A DNA stretch of 64,000 bases from Glycomyces fuscus (GTDB lineage: Bacteria > Actinomycetota > Actinomycetes > Streptosporangiales > Streptosporangiaceae): contig NYMS01000003.1 of NCBI GenBank assembly GCA_002529455.1, forward strand, positions 95,518 through 159,517. Direction: 5' to 3'. A model generated the notes under the pieces. It was not told the DNA's origin and did no database searches. It worked only from the letters and a program-made list of their open reading frames with translations. The stretch's first letter is position 1, and every line of letters starts with the position of its first letter. This document shows, in pieces, positions 27,236-35,271 of the stretch. The translations under genes were made by a program, and so were the position numbers.

Positions 27236-27335
27236 GGGCCGCCGGGGCGCGGGCCCCGACGGCCCGTGCCCGGAGCGCGAGGCGGCGGCCGGGCGGGAAG
27301 GCGCCCGGCCCCCGGGCGGGGAGGACGGTCCCGGC

Positions 27336-28193
27336 TCAGAGCAGGGCGCGCAGGGTCTCGGCGACGGGCGTGGTCGGGCGGCCGATGAGGCGGGACAGCT
27401 CGCCGGTGGTGGCGGACAGTTCGCCGTCGCGCGTGTTGGTGTCCAGGGCGGCCGCGAAGCGCGCGGTGCCCTCGTCCAGTCCGGCCCCGGTCAGGGCCGC
27501 CACGTGCTCCTCGGTGGTGAGGTCGCGGTAGACGACCTCGCGGCCGAGCAGCTCGCCCAGGACCGCGGCGAGGTCGTCGTAGGTCCAGGCGGTGTCGCCG
27601 GAGAGCTCGTAGACCGCGCCCGCGTGCGCCGCCGGGTCGCGCAGGACGACGGAGGCGGCCTCGGCCAGGTCCCCGCGCGAGGCGCTGGCCGTGCGGCCCC
27701 GGCCCGCGCTGCCGACGAAGGCGCCGGTGGCGCGCGCCTGCTCCAGCTGCGGCGCGAAGTTCTCGTTGTACCAGCCGTTGCGCAGGATCGTGTACGCCGT
27801 GCCGGAGGCGGTGAGGACCTCCTCGGTGGCCTTGTGCTCGGGGGCCAGGACCAGCGTGGTGTCAGTGGCCCTGGGCGCGCTGGTGTAGACGAGGTGGCCG
27901 ACACCGGCCTCTGCGGCGGCCTCGATCACGGCGGTGTGCTGGCGCACCCGCTCGCCGATCGCGGTGCCCGAGACCAGCAGGAGGGTGTCGGCTCCCTTGA
28001 AGGCCTCCCCCAGCGAGGCGGGGTCGTCGAAGTCCGCGCGCGCGGTGCGCACGCCCCGGCCGGCGAGGTCGGCCAACCCGGCGGTGTCGCGCGCGGTGGC
28101 GGTGATCCGCTCCGCCGGGACGCCCCTGTCCAGTAGGTCCTCGACGACGAGGCGGCCGAGGTGGCCGGTGGCACCGGTGATGACGACGGACAT
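27336..28193 (-). CDS. NmrA/QorB-like NAD(P)H quinone reductase
   Basis: Atypical SDR of 285 aa. The nucleotide loop is TGATGHLGRLVVEDLL (residues 6-21), followed by FKGADTLLLVSG and YTSAPRATDT. ILRNGWYNENF is highly typical of the QorB/azoreductase-like NmrA group, which reduces quinones or senses redox state. ATG 28193 follows AAAGGAAACCCC. It is divergent from an HxlR regulator with a shared palindrome, the usual layout for electrophile-inducible quinone reductases. The exact electron acceptor is unknown. Confidence 0.87.
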   Translation of the reverse strand: MSVVITGATGHLGRLVVEDLLDRGVPAERITATARDTAGLADLAGRGVRTARADFDDPASLGEAFKGADTLLLVSGTAIGERVRQHTAVIEAAAEAGVGHLVYTSAPRATDTTLVLAPEHKATEEVLTASGTAYTILRNGWYNENFAPQLEQARATGAFVGSAGRGRTASASRGDLAEAASVVLRDPAAHAGAVYELSGDTAWTYDDLAAVLGELLGREVVYRDLTTEEHVAALTGAGLDEGTARFAAALDTNTRDGELSATTGELSRLIGRPTTPVAETLRALL

Positions 28194-28265
28194 GGGGTTT
28201 CCTTTCGTTGCGGCCGGGCGCTCCGGCCGTCCACGCGTCCCAACCCCCGCGCCCACCGCCACATT

Positions 28266-28291
28266 CCAAAAGTTGGGTACCCACCTTTTGG
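28266..28291. promoter_or_regulatory. HxlR-type palindromic operator
   Basis: A 26 bp near-perfect palindrome in the divergent spacer: outer arms CCAAAAG and CTTTTGG, one mismatched pair, and core TGGGTACCCA. It is centred 25 bp before the HxlR start codon and about 85 bp before the reductase start, so one dimer could control both genes. Confidence 0.75.
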
Positions 28292-28303
28292 TAAGTTGGT
28301 TCC

Positions 28304-28672
28304 ATGAGCGTCCCGTCCGGTTCCCCGGCCCCTCTCCGCGGACAGGTCCTGTCCGCCGACTGTCCCTCCCGGCGGCTGCTGGCCGGTATCACCAGCAAGT
28401 GGGGGGTCCTCGTCCTGGTCTGCCTGTCCCGCGGGCCGCTGCGCTGGAGCGAGCTGCTGCGTACGATCGGCGGGATCAGCGAGAAGATGCTCGCCCAGAC
28501 CCTGCGCACCTTCGAGGCGGACGGCCTGGTGGTGCGCGACGCCAGGCCGGTGGTGCCTCCCTACGTGGAGTACCGCCTCACCGGGGACGGCCGCGAGGTC
28601 ACCGACCTGCTGCTGCCGATGGTGGAGTGGGTGCAGGACCACGTCGGCGACGGGGCGGGCCCGTCCGCCTGA
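28304..28672 (+). CDS. HxlR family transcriptional regulator
   Basis: A 122 aa winged-helix regulator. DCPSRRLLAGITSKWGVLVLVCLSRGPLRWSELLRTIGGISEKMLAQTLRTFEADGLVVRD is the complete HxlR domain, with Cys20 next to the Pro that marks thiol-sensing members of the family (electrophile or oxidant sensing). The wing is VVPPYVEYRLTGDG. Divergent from the quinone reductase gene and probably autoregulated through the intervening palindrome. No tight downstream partner. Confidence 0.9.
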   Translation: MSVPSGSPAPLRGQVLSADCPSRRLLAGITSKWGVLVLVCLSRGPLRWSELLRTIGGISEKMLAQTLRTFEADGLVVRDARPVVPPYVEYRLTGDGREVTDLLLPMVEWVQDHVGDGAGPSA

Positions 28673-28762
28673 CGGGACGGGAGCGGCGGGCGGGGCCCCG
28701 GACGGGCCGGGGACCCCGCGCAGCCGCTTCCGTGGCAGCGCCCGTCCGCGTCCGTGCCCCGC

Positions 28763-29530
28763 TCAGCGCTGGGCCGCGGGCCGGACGATGATCTCGTTGA
28801 CGTCCACGTCCGCGGGCTGGTCGAGGGCGAACGCGATCGCCCGGGCGATCGCGTCGGCGGACAGCGCGTTCCTGCGGTAGGTGCGCATCGCCTCCCGCGC
28901 GACCGGGTCGGTGATGTGGTCCGCCAGCTCGCTCTCGACCACGCCCGGGGAGACCGTGGTCACCCTGATGCCCGGGTCGAGTTCGAGCCGCAGCCCCTCG
29001 GTGATCGCCCACGCGGCGAACTTGGTCCCCGAGTACACCGCCGACGTGGGCACGACCTCGTGCGCGCCGATGGAGGCGACGGTCACGAAGTGCCCCGAGC
29101 CCTGGCGCTGGAAGTGCGGGAGCGCCGCGGCCACGCCGTGCAGCAGCCCCTTGACGTTGACGTCGACCATCCGGTCCCACTCGTCCACCCGCAGCGCGTC
29201 CATCCGGGACAGCGGCATGATCCCGGCGTTGTTGACGAGGGCGTCGACGCGCCCCTGTCCGCGCACGGTGGCGTCGAGCGCCTCCCGGACGCTGTCGGGG
29301 TCGGTGACGTCGAGGCCGCGGTGCTCGGCGCTGCCGCCGGACTCGCGGATGTCCCGGACCAGCGCGCGCAGGCGCTCCTCCCGCCTCGCCCCGAGCACCA
29401 CGTGGTGCCCCTCGGCGGCGAGGCGCAGCGCGGCGGCCTCGCCGATCCCGCTGCTGGCCCCCGTCACGACGATCACCTTGCGGGTCCTCTCCCCCGCCTG
29501 GTCGTTCATGGCCGTCGTCTGCTCGTTCAT
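28763..29530 (-). CDS. SDR family oxidoreductase (clavulanate dehydrogenase-like)
   Basis: Classical SDR of 255 aa: TGASSGIG near residue 23, NNAGIMP near 100, Ser in VTVASIGAH and the YSGTKFA catalytic Tyr/Lys. Its overall phrasing (MPLSRMDALRVDEWDRMVDVNVKGLL) matches the large NADP-dependent SDR group annotated as serine or clavulanic-acid dehydrogenases. ATG 29530 is preceded by GGAAAGGACC; an in-frame ATG at 29509 is less supported. Converges with the HxlR gene. Substrate unknown. Confidence 0.87.
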   Translation of the reverse strand: MNEQTTAMNDQAGERTRKVIVVTGASSGIGEAAALRLAAEGHHVVLGARREERLRALVRDIRESGGSAEHRGLDVTDPDSVREALDATVRGQGRVDALVNNAGIMPLSRMDALRVDEWDRMVDVNVKGLLHGVAAALPHFQRQGSGHFVTVASIGAHEVVPTSAVYSGTKFAAWAITEGLRLELDPGIRVTTVSPGVVESELADHITDPVAREAMRTYRRNALSADAIARAIAFALDQPADVDVNEIIVRPAAQR

Positions 29531-29759
29531 GTCGGTCCTTTCCTGGGTCAACCGGACGCGCTCCAGTCTGGGCGGGCGGCCGGAGGCCAGGAAGACCGCG
29601 GTGTTCCTGGGTGGGGCGCACCCAGGAACACCCGGAGGCGGCCGTCGCGGCACGGCCCCGGACGTCGCGGCCGGGGCCCGGCCCCCCGCGCCCGGAACGC
29701 GGAGACGGCAAGGCCGGGGAGGGGGCGACCGGCCGTCCGCGGGGAGGCCCGAAGCCGGA

Positions 29760-29803
29760 GGGGCGCCGGGGACCGGTCCGTGAAGACCGGTCCCCGACGC
29801 CCC
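29760..29803 (-). terminator. hairpin downstream of the DHA2 transporter
   Basis: A 12 bp perfect stem CGGGGACCGGTC (29767-29778) and GACCGGTCCCCG (29785-29796), extended past one mismatch by a further 6 bp of GC pairs. Loop CGTGAA. It lies 39 bp beyond the transporter stop. Confidence 0.75.
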
Positions 29804-29841
29804 TCCTGTGTCGTCCGCGACCCCCGCGGACCCCCGCTGCC

Positions 29842-31380
29842 CTAGTGGGCGGAGGCGGGCGCGCCCTCCGGCGCGTCGTCGGCCTGGGAGCGCCGCACGA
29901 GGAAGGTCAGCGCGAAGGCCACGACGGAGACCACCGCGCCGACCAGGAAGGCCGCGTGGACGCCGCCCGCCTGGGCGTTGACCTCGTCGAGCCCGTCGGT
30001 GAGCAGGCCCGCCGACGTGGCGGACATGATCGCGACGAAGATCGCCGTACCGGCCGCGCCCGCGACCTGCTGCACGGTGCCGACCACGGCGCTGCCGTGC
30101 GAGTACAGCTCGGGCCGCAGCGATCCCAGCGCGCCGGTGAGCAGCGGCGTGAACATGAGGCCGAGGCCGACGCTGAGCGTCACGTGGGCGGCGATGACGA
30201 AGCCGACCGGCGTCTGGGCGTCGAGCAGGGTCATGCCCCACAGCACCAGGGACACCAGCGCCGAGCCCGGGATGACCAGGGGGCGCGGGCCGACGCGGTC
30301 GTAGAGGCGGCCGACCACCGGGGCGAGCAGACCCATGACCAGACCGCCGGGCAGCAGGGACAGGCCGGTGACGAGCGTGTCGTGGCCCAGGACGTTCTGC
30401 ATGTAGACCGGCAGCAGGATGAGGGTGCCGAACAGGGCCATGAAGCTGATCACGACCAGGCCGATCGAGACGCAGAACTGCCTGGAGCGGAACACCCGCA
30501 GGTCCAGCAGGGCGCGGTCGCGGCGCTGGAGGCGGAGCTGGCGCCACACGAACAGCACCAGCGCGACGGCGCCGACCCCGATCGAGGCGAAGGGCGGGAC
30601 CACGGCGGTGGCCTCCCCCTCGCCCAGGCCGGAGAAGCCGTAGACGAGCCCGCCGAACGCCACCGCCGACACCAGGAGCGAGAGCACGTCGATGCTGGCG
30701 GTGCGCGGCTCGGTGACGTTGCGGATGAAGAGGGCGCCCAGGACCAGGCCCAGGATCGCGATGGGCAGGACGAGACCGAACATCCACCGCCAGTCGAGCA
30801 CGCTGAGGATGAGGCCCGCCAGGGTCGGGCCGACGGCGGGCGCGACCGAGATGACGATGGAGATGTTGCCCATGGTGCGGCCGCGGCGCTCCGCCGGGAC
30901 CAGGTTCAGCACGGTGGTCATGAGCAGCGGCATCATGATCGCGGTGCCCCCCGCCTGGACCACCCGGCCCACGAGCAGGAAGGCGAAGCCGGGGGCGAGG
31001 AAGCACAGCAGCGTGCCGACGCTGAACAGCGTCATCGCCGTGATGAACACCTGGCGCACGTGGAAGCGCTGGAGCAGGAACCCGGTCGCAGGGATCACCA
31101 CGGCCATCACGAGCATGAAGGCCGAGGTCAGCCACTGTCCGGTGGAGACGGAGATGCCGAGGTCCCGGTTGAGCGCGGGCAGCGCCACGCCCATGATCGT
31201 CTCGTTCAGGATCACCACGAACGCCGAGACCAGGAGCAGGGGGATGATGAGGCGCCCCGCCCGTGCGCTCTTCTCGTCCTGCGGTGGGGCCGAGGCGTTC
31301 TCGGCCGCGGATGGAGTGGGCTGCCCGGTCACAGATGTCCTCAGATTGTGGTGTTCGAAAGGGTTCGTCCGGGGGTTCAC
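29842..31380 (-). CDS. DHA2-type (EmrB/QacA) MFS multidrug transporter
   Basis: Drug/proton antiporter of 512 aa with about 14 hydrophobic segments. Landmarks: NETIMGVALPALNRDLGIS in helix 1 (DHA2 motif D1), STGQWLTSAFMLVMAVVIPATGFLLQRF, GRVVQAGGTAIMMPLLMTT in helix 4 and APAVGPTLAGLIL (antiporter motif C). Start choice is open: GTG 31380 has GGGGAG upstream, while GTG 31332, just before the hydrophilic lead-in, has GAGGA. No regulator gene is adjacent. Drug specificity cannot be predicted. Confidence 0.88.
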   Translation of the reverse strand: MNPRTNPFEHHNLRTSVTGQPTPSAAENASAPPQDEKSARAGRLIIPLLLVSAFVVILNETIMGVALPALNRDLGISVSTGQWLTSAFMLVMAVVIPATGFLLQRFHVRQVFITAMTLFSVGTLLCFLAPGFAFLLVGRVVQAGGTAIMMPLLMTTVLNLVPAERRGRTMGNISIVISVAPAVGPTLAGLILSVLDWRWMFGLVLPIAILGLVLGALFIRNVTEPRTASIDVLSLLVSAVAFGGLVYGFSGLGEGEATAVVPPFASIGVGAVALVLFVWRQLRLQRRDRALLDLRVFRSRQFCVSIGLVVISFMALFGTLILLPVYMQNVLGHDTLVTGLSLLPGGLVMGLLAPVVGRLYDRVGPRPLVIPGSALVSLVLWGMTLLDAQTPVGFVIAAHVTLSVGLGLMFTPLLTGALGSLRPELYSHGSAVVGTVQQVAGAAGTAIFVAIMSATSAGLLTDGLDEVNAQAGGVHAAFLVGAVVSVVAFALTFLVRRSQADDAPEGAPASAH

Positions 31381-31679
31381 GGAATCTCCCCAGAGCTACC
31401 CCAACGCTCCAGACCATCCACCCGTTCCCGCGGCAGCGGTGTGTTCTCGACCATAGCCACACCGTCCGCGCGGCAGAACCGGCGCGGCCGCCATTACATC
31501 AGCTCCGGCCGCGCGTCGAACATGGTGTGACCGGTATGGACTCCGGATTCGGCCCGGCCGCAAACGGAGTGTGACCGGGGCGGGCGCCCCTCGGTCGATG
31601 ACAGGAGAGGCGCGGCCGGAGCGGGCGCCCGCCCCCTCCGAACCGGCGGTGAGCGGAGCGCGACCGGAGCGCGCGCCCC
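31381..31679. other. intergenic region with imperfect repeats
   Basis: A 299 bp spacer. Around 31571-31598 and 31660-31686 two related stretches share gaccgg, then gcgcccctc and gtcg, giving an imperfect direct repeat of about 25 bp. The half nearer 31381 holds the transporter promoter on the minus strand. No gene is supported. Confidence 0.4.
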
Positions 31680-32129
31680 TCAGTCGCGCGCGGAACCGTC
31701 CGCGGGCAGACCCCGGCAGGCGGCGCGCGCGAGCGCGAGCGCGCAGACGTCCTCCACGACACCGCCGATCCAGGCCGGGCGGCCCGTACCGCTCCAGTAC
31801 TGCCGCCACCCCACGCCCGTCATGGTGCCGACCGGCGCGGCCGCGGCCGCGAGGACGGCGGCGAGCACCGCCGACGTGCCCGCCCTCCGGGCCAGCAGGG
31901 CGCCGCCGGTGCCCGCGCTCAGCACCCTGGCCACCAGGTTCGGCGCGACGGTCCGGCTGGGGATGCCGGGGGCCTTGTCCCCGGAGAACTCCCCGAGCGC
32001 GGCCACCGCCATGAGCACGCGCTTGCCCTTCCCCGCGGAGTGCCACAGCGGCGCACCCCCGAGCGTGCTCCGCGATCCCGCGGCCAGTCCCAGCAGCAGC
32101 GCGCGGGCCGCGCCCGATGATGCGCCCAT
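31680..32129 (-). CDS. DUF4126-like membrane protein
   Basis: A 149 aa alanine-rich protein with several weak membrane helices. GLAAGSRSTLG at the N-terminus, GEFSGDKAPGIPSRTVAPNLVARVLSAGTGGALLA in the middle and VVEDVCALALARAA at the end follow the pattern of DUF4126 proteins, small integral membrane proteins of unknown function. ATG 32129 has AAGGGA upstream. No operon partner; the adjacent DHA2 gene is 299 bp downstream on the same strand. Confidence 0.72.
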   Translation of the reverse strand: MGASSGAARALLLGLAAGSRSTLGGAPLWHSAGKGKRVLMAVAALGEFSGDKAPGIPSRTVAPNLVARVLSAGTGGALLARRAGTSAVLAAVLAAAAAPVGTMTGVGWRQYWSGTGRPAWIGGVVEDVCALALARAACRGLPADGSARD

Positions 32130-32332
32130 GTCCGTGTCCCTTCGTGCGTCGGCCGCCGCACGCGGCCGGGTGCTATCCCGGCTATCCCGTTCGGACCCCG
32201 CGAAACCTCGTGGCGCCGGTCCCGCGGGCCTCCCGGCCTCCGGGGCCCCACGGCCGTGCGGGTCCGCGGACGCGACCTCGGGCGGCCCTTCCGCGGATGG
32301 CTGCGCGTCCCTGGAAAATCCTTCTGAGGGTG

Positions 32333-32458
32333 CTGACCGGAAACGTTGACGGTGTGACGCGTGAGGTTCACGCTCCTTGGGCGCCCGAACACGGCAAAGG
32401 CCGCGCGCGGCGCCCGTCGAGGGTGGTGGCGGATGGGACGAAGCGAAGCGGGAGGTCC
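32333..32458 (+). repeat. dispersed intergenic repeat, copy 1
   Basis: Three short blocks shared with 35056-35148. Block A is CTGACCGGAAAcGTTgACgG (32333-32352). Block B is AGGTTC-CG followed after 6 bp by GGGCGCCCGAACACGG (about 32364-32394). Block C is CGAAGCGAAGCGGgAGGTCC (32439-32458). Copy order here is A-B-C, in copy 2 B-C-A. The surrounding 32130-32484 (355 bp) otherwise holds nothing recognisable beyond the phosphotransferase promoter. Confidence 0.6.
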
Positions 32459-32484
32459 CGGAGAACCCCCTCTAGGGTGTGGGC

Positions 32485-33510
32485 ATGCCCCTGCCCTCCC
32501 CCTCGGCCGACCCCGACGACGCCCTCCTGGACGCGCTCGTGCGCGCCGCGTTCGGCGACGGCGCCCGCGTGCGCGAACGCGCGGTGCTCACCGGCGGCAC
32601 CTACAACTCCGTGCACCGCGTGGTCCTGGACGACGGCCGCCGGTCGGTGCTCAAGCTCGCACCCCCTTCCGACCGGCCCCGGCTCACCTACGAGTACGGC
32701 GTCACGGACACCGAGGCCATGGTCTACGGGCGGACCCGGCCCGTGTCCGGCCCGCTCGTGCCCGGGGTGCTGCACCTGGGCACCGTCCCGGGAGACCCGC
32801 GCCGCGCGTACCTGTTCCTCAGCCACCTGCCCGGGATCCCCCTGGACCGGGCCCGTCCCGGCCTGACGCCGGAACAGGCCTCCCGGGTCCGGCGGGAGCT
32901 GGGGCGGGCCGTGGCGGCACTGCACACCGTCACCGGGAGCGAGTTCGGCTACCCGGGGAGGGGCGGGCTGCGCGCCCCCACCTGGCCGGAGGCCTTCGGC
33001 GCGATGGCGGAGGCGGTGGTGGCCGACGCCGACCGGTTCTCGGTAGCGCTGCCCGGCGGCGGCGCGCGGATCCTGCGGCTGGTCTCGGCCAACCTCGTCC
33101 ACCTGGCACCGGTGCGCACGCCGGTGCTCACCCACTTCGACCTGTGGGACGGCAACGTCCTGCTCACCGGGACCGGCGACGGCGGGGGCGCGCCCCGCCT
33201 CAGCGGCATCGTCGACGCGGAGCGCGCCTTCTGGGGCGACCCGGCGGCCGAGCTGGTGTCCCTGGCGCTCTTCGGCGACGTCCGCGACGACACCGCGCTC
33301 CTGGCCGGCTACCGCGAGGCCGGGGGCCGTGTCGACTTCACCCCCGGCCTGCTGCGCAGGCTCGCCCTGTACCGGATCTACCTGTACCTGATCATGTTCA
33401 CCGAGCTCACACCGCGCGGGCACGCCCCGGACGAGGCGGCCCGGGCCCGCGCGTTCCTGGCCCGGCACCTGGAGGCCGACCTGTCCCGGCTGGCCGGGCC
33501 GGCGGACTGA
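32485..33510 (+). CDS. APH-family phosphotransferase
   Basis: A 341 aa kinase-fold enzyme of the aminoglycoside phosphotransferase/choline kinase superfamily. LTGGTYNSVHRVVLDDGRRSVLKL is the nucleotide-binding lobe with catalytic Lys. LTHFDLWDGNVLL holds the catalytic Asp and following Asn (Brenner-type HxDxxxxN), and GIVDAERAFWGDPAAELV is the metal-binding Asp block. The substrate may be an aminoglycoside, a macrolide-like compound or a primary metabolite; sequence alone does not decide. ATG 32485 is preferred to GTG 32479. Confidence 0.85.
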   Translation: MPLPSPSADPDDALLDALVRAAFGDGARVRERAVLTGGTYNSVHRVVLDDGRRSVLKLAPPSDRPRLTYEYGVTDTEAMVYGRTRPVSGPLVPGVLHLGTVPGDPRRAYLFLSHLPGIPLDRARPGLTPEQASRVRRELGRAVAALHTVTGSEFGYPGRGGLRAPTWPEAFGAMAEAVVADADRFSVALPGGGARILRLVSANLVHLAPVRTPVLTHFDLWDGNVLLTGTGDGGGAPRLSGIVDAERAFWGDPAAELVSLALFGDVRDDTALLAGYREAGGRVDFTPGLLRRLALYRIYLYLIMFTELTPRGHAPDEAARARAFLARHLEADLSRLAGPAD

Positions 33511-33521
33511 ACCAGGCGCCC

Positions 33522-33553
33522 GGTCCGGTGGACGGGTCCGGTGGACGGGTCCG
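33522..33553. repeat. 13 bp tandem repeat between convergent genes
   Basis: GGTCCGGTGGACG is repeated twice in tandem (33522-33534 and 33535-33547) plus a partial third unit, ggtccg. It lies between the convergent stops of the phosphotransferase and the dehydrogenase. Confidence 0.7.
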
Positions 33554-33587
33554 CCGCCCCGGGCCGACGGACCGACCCGGCACGCGG

Positions 33588-34745
33588 TCAGCGGTCCTCG
33601 GGTGCCTGCGGCTCACCGAGCCCGGCCTCGCGGCGGGCCCGGCGCCCCACCGCCTCCACCGTGCGCAGGGCGTCGCGCACGTCCCTGGCCGAGGGGGTGA
33701 ACGCCAGGTTGTGGATGGTCTCCTCCGGCGCGGTCGCCGCGGCCACGACCCGGTCGAGCACCTCGTCGTCCGCGTCGCCCAGCCCCGCCTCGGTCAGGGT
33801 GGTCGGCAGGCCCACGCGCGCCGTGAACCGCGCGAACCCGTCCACCTCCGAGGCCGGGGCCCCCTCCAGCAGCAGCTGGGTGAGCGACCCGATGTTGACC
33901 TTCTCCCCGTGGGCGAGGCGGTGCGTCTCGTCCACCGCCGTCAGCCCGTCGTGCACCGCGTGCGCGGCGGCCAGCCCGCCGGACTCGAAGCCCAGGCCGG
34001 ACAGCAGGGTGGTGGCCTCCACGACGGCCTCCACGTCCGGGGTCACCAGGCCGCGGTCCACCGCCTCCAGCGCGGGCAGGGACGACTCCCACAGGATGTC
34101 CCAGGACAGGCGCGCCAGTGCCGTCCCCGCCCGGGTCGGCAGGCCCTCCACCATGTTCGCGCTGTGCGCCCGCTCCACCGCGCGCGCCTCGATCCAGGTG
34201 GCGAGGGCGTCACCGACCCCCGCGGCCAGGAACCGGGTGGGCGCCTCGGCGACGAACTGCGTGTCGACCACCACCAGAGCCGGGTTGCGGTCGTAGAAGC
34301 GGTAGGACTCGAACGCCCCGGACTCGGTGTAGACCACCGACAGCGCCGACGTGGGCGCGTCCGTCGAGGCCACCGTGGCCGCGCTGACCCACGGGACCCC
34401 GGTGTCGTCCCCCGCGGCCTTGGCGGTGTCGATCGCGGCCCCGCCGCCCAGTCCGATGACCACGTCGTGGCCCCCGTCCCGGATCGTCCCGGAGACGCGT
34501 TCGGCCTCGGCCCTGGTCGGAACGCCGCCGAAGCGTTCGAAGACGAGGGGCAGGTCCGCCTCCCGGAAGGAGTCGGTGAGGACGTCCTCGGTCAGCCCGC
34601 GGACGACGTCGTCGACCAGGACGAGCGGGCGGGAGCCGTGGTCGCGCACGAGCGGGCCCAGGCGGGCCAGGGCGCCCCGTCCCTGGACGTAGCGTCCCGG
34701 CGAGGCGAAGACGCGCGGACGGGTCGCGTGGGTGTGCTCTGCCAT
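33588..34745 (-). CDS. glycerol dehydrogenase-type iron/zinc alcohol dehydrogenase
   Basis: A 385 aa group III metal-dependent alcohol dehydrogenase. GLGGGAAIDTAKAAGDDTGVPW is the NAD-binding loop. Metal ligands are GVGDALATWIEA (Asp), AAHAVHDGL (His) and LAHGEKVNIG (His), as in GldA, which interconverts glycerol and dihydroxyacetone with NAD. ASTDAPTSALSVVYTESG is also typical of GldA. ATG 34745 has GGAGG upstream. No dihydroxyacetone kinase or glycerol facilitator gene is adjacent, so the physiological substrate is not certain. Confidence 0.87.
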   Translation of the reverse strand: MAEHTHATRPRVFASPGRYVQGRGALARLGPLVRDHGSRPLVLVDDVVRGLTEDVLTDSFREADLPLVFERFGGVPTRAEAERVSGTIRDGGHDVVIGLGGGAAIDTAKAAGDDTGVPWVSAATVASTDAPTSALSVVYTESGAFESYRFYDRNPALVVVDTQFVAEAPTRFLAAGVGDALATWIEARAVERAHSANMVEGLPTRAGTALARLSWDILWESSLPALEAVDRGLVTPDVEAVVEATTLLSGLGFESGGLAAAHAVHDGLTAVDETHRLAHGEKVNIGSLTQLLLEGAPASEVDGFARFTARVGLPTTLTEAGLGDADDEVLDRVVAAATAPEETIHNLAFTPSARDVRDALRTVEAVGRRARREAGLGEPQAPEDR

Positions 34746-34893
34746 GGGGTGGAACCTCCTCGGCGGTGGACTGCCCTCTCCCTCCCCCGCTGGCCGTTCA
34801 CCGACCTGCCCAAACACGCTGTGGTGAGGCGTGAACCACTCTTGGGCGCGAGAAGGTGCGGGTCCCCGCCCCCGCTCCCACCGCTCACCGGAG

Positions 34894-34923
34894 ACGGGGC
34901 CGCCTCCGAGGAGGCGGCCCCGT
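34894..34923. terminator. 14 bp perfect hairpin
   Basis: ACGGGGCCGCCTCC (34894-34907) pairs perfectly with GGAGGCGGCCCCGT (34910-34923) around a 2 nt centre. It lies between the aminopeptidase P stop and the upstream region of the glycerol dehydrogenase, both minus-strand genes, so it probably ends the aminopeptidase transcript. Confidence 0.7.
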
Positions 34924-35055
34924 CGTGTGTCCGGGAGCTGGGGCCCGTTGTGGGCGGACCTCAGCTCGCGGGGGTGTGGTCCGGGCGCCCACGGGGTTCT
35001 GGAGGGCGGAGGCGGGTCCGTGAGGAACGAGCGAATCCGCCGAAGACACCGAAGG

Positions 35056-35148
35056 TTCCCGTGGTCCGGGCGCCCGAACACGGACCGAAGCGAAGCGGAG
35101 GTCCGAAGAAGCACTGCCTGGTTGTACTGACCGGAAAGGTTCACCGGG
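35056..35148 (+). repeat. dispersed intergenic repeat, copy 2
   Basis: Block B (AGGTTC-CG then GGGCGCCCGAACACGG, ending 35083), block C (CCGAAGCGAAGCGGAGGTCC, 35085-35104) and block A (CTGACCGGAAAGGTTCACCG, 35128-35147). The blocks match those at 32333-32458, in the same orientation but circularly permuted (B-C-A). No open frame or transposase is associated. Intergenic 34746-35271 otherwise holds one terminator and one inverted repeat. Confidence 0.6.
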
Positions 35149-35165
35149 GCCGCCTCCTCCCCCGC

Positions 35166-35220
35166 GATCTTGTACCTATAGCGCGTCTCGACCGTCCAAC
35201 CTCGCTACAAGTACAAGATC
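35166..35220. repeat. long-looped inverted repeat
   Basis: GATCTTGTAC at 35166-35175 is the exact inverse of GTACAAGATC at 35211-35220. The next 8 bp inward (CTATAGCG and CGCTACAA) also pair with two mismatches, giving an 18 bp stem around a 19 nt loop. The arm sequence is unusually AT-rich for this genome and lies 50-105 bp beyond the aminopeptidase stop. It may be a terminator of foreign type, an mRNA 3' element or the end of a lost mobile element. Confidence 0.6.
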
Positions 35221-35271
35221 ACCGCAGGTCAGAACCCTGGCGACACACCAGCAACATTTCTGGCCGGGCCA

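Noticed and set aside
25669..27531. ATG-initiated 620-codon frame overlapping the SARP
   Set aside because: Frame-shifted shadow with Arg/Pro-rich translation; the GTG at 25673 gives an intact SARP and has the better ribosome spacing.
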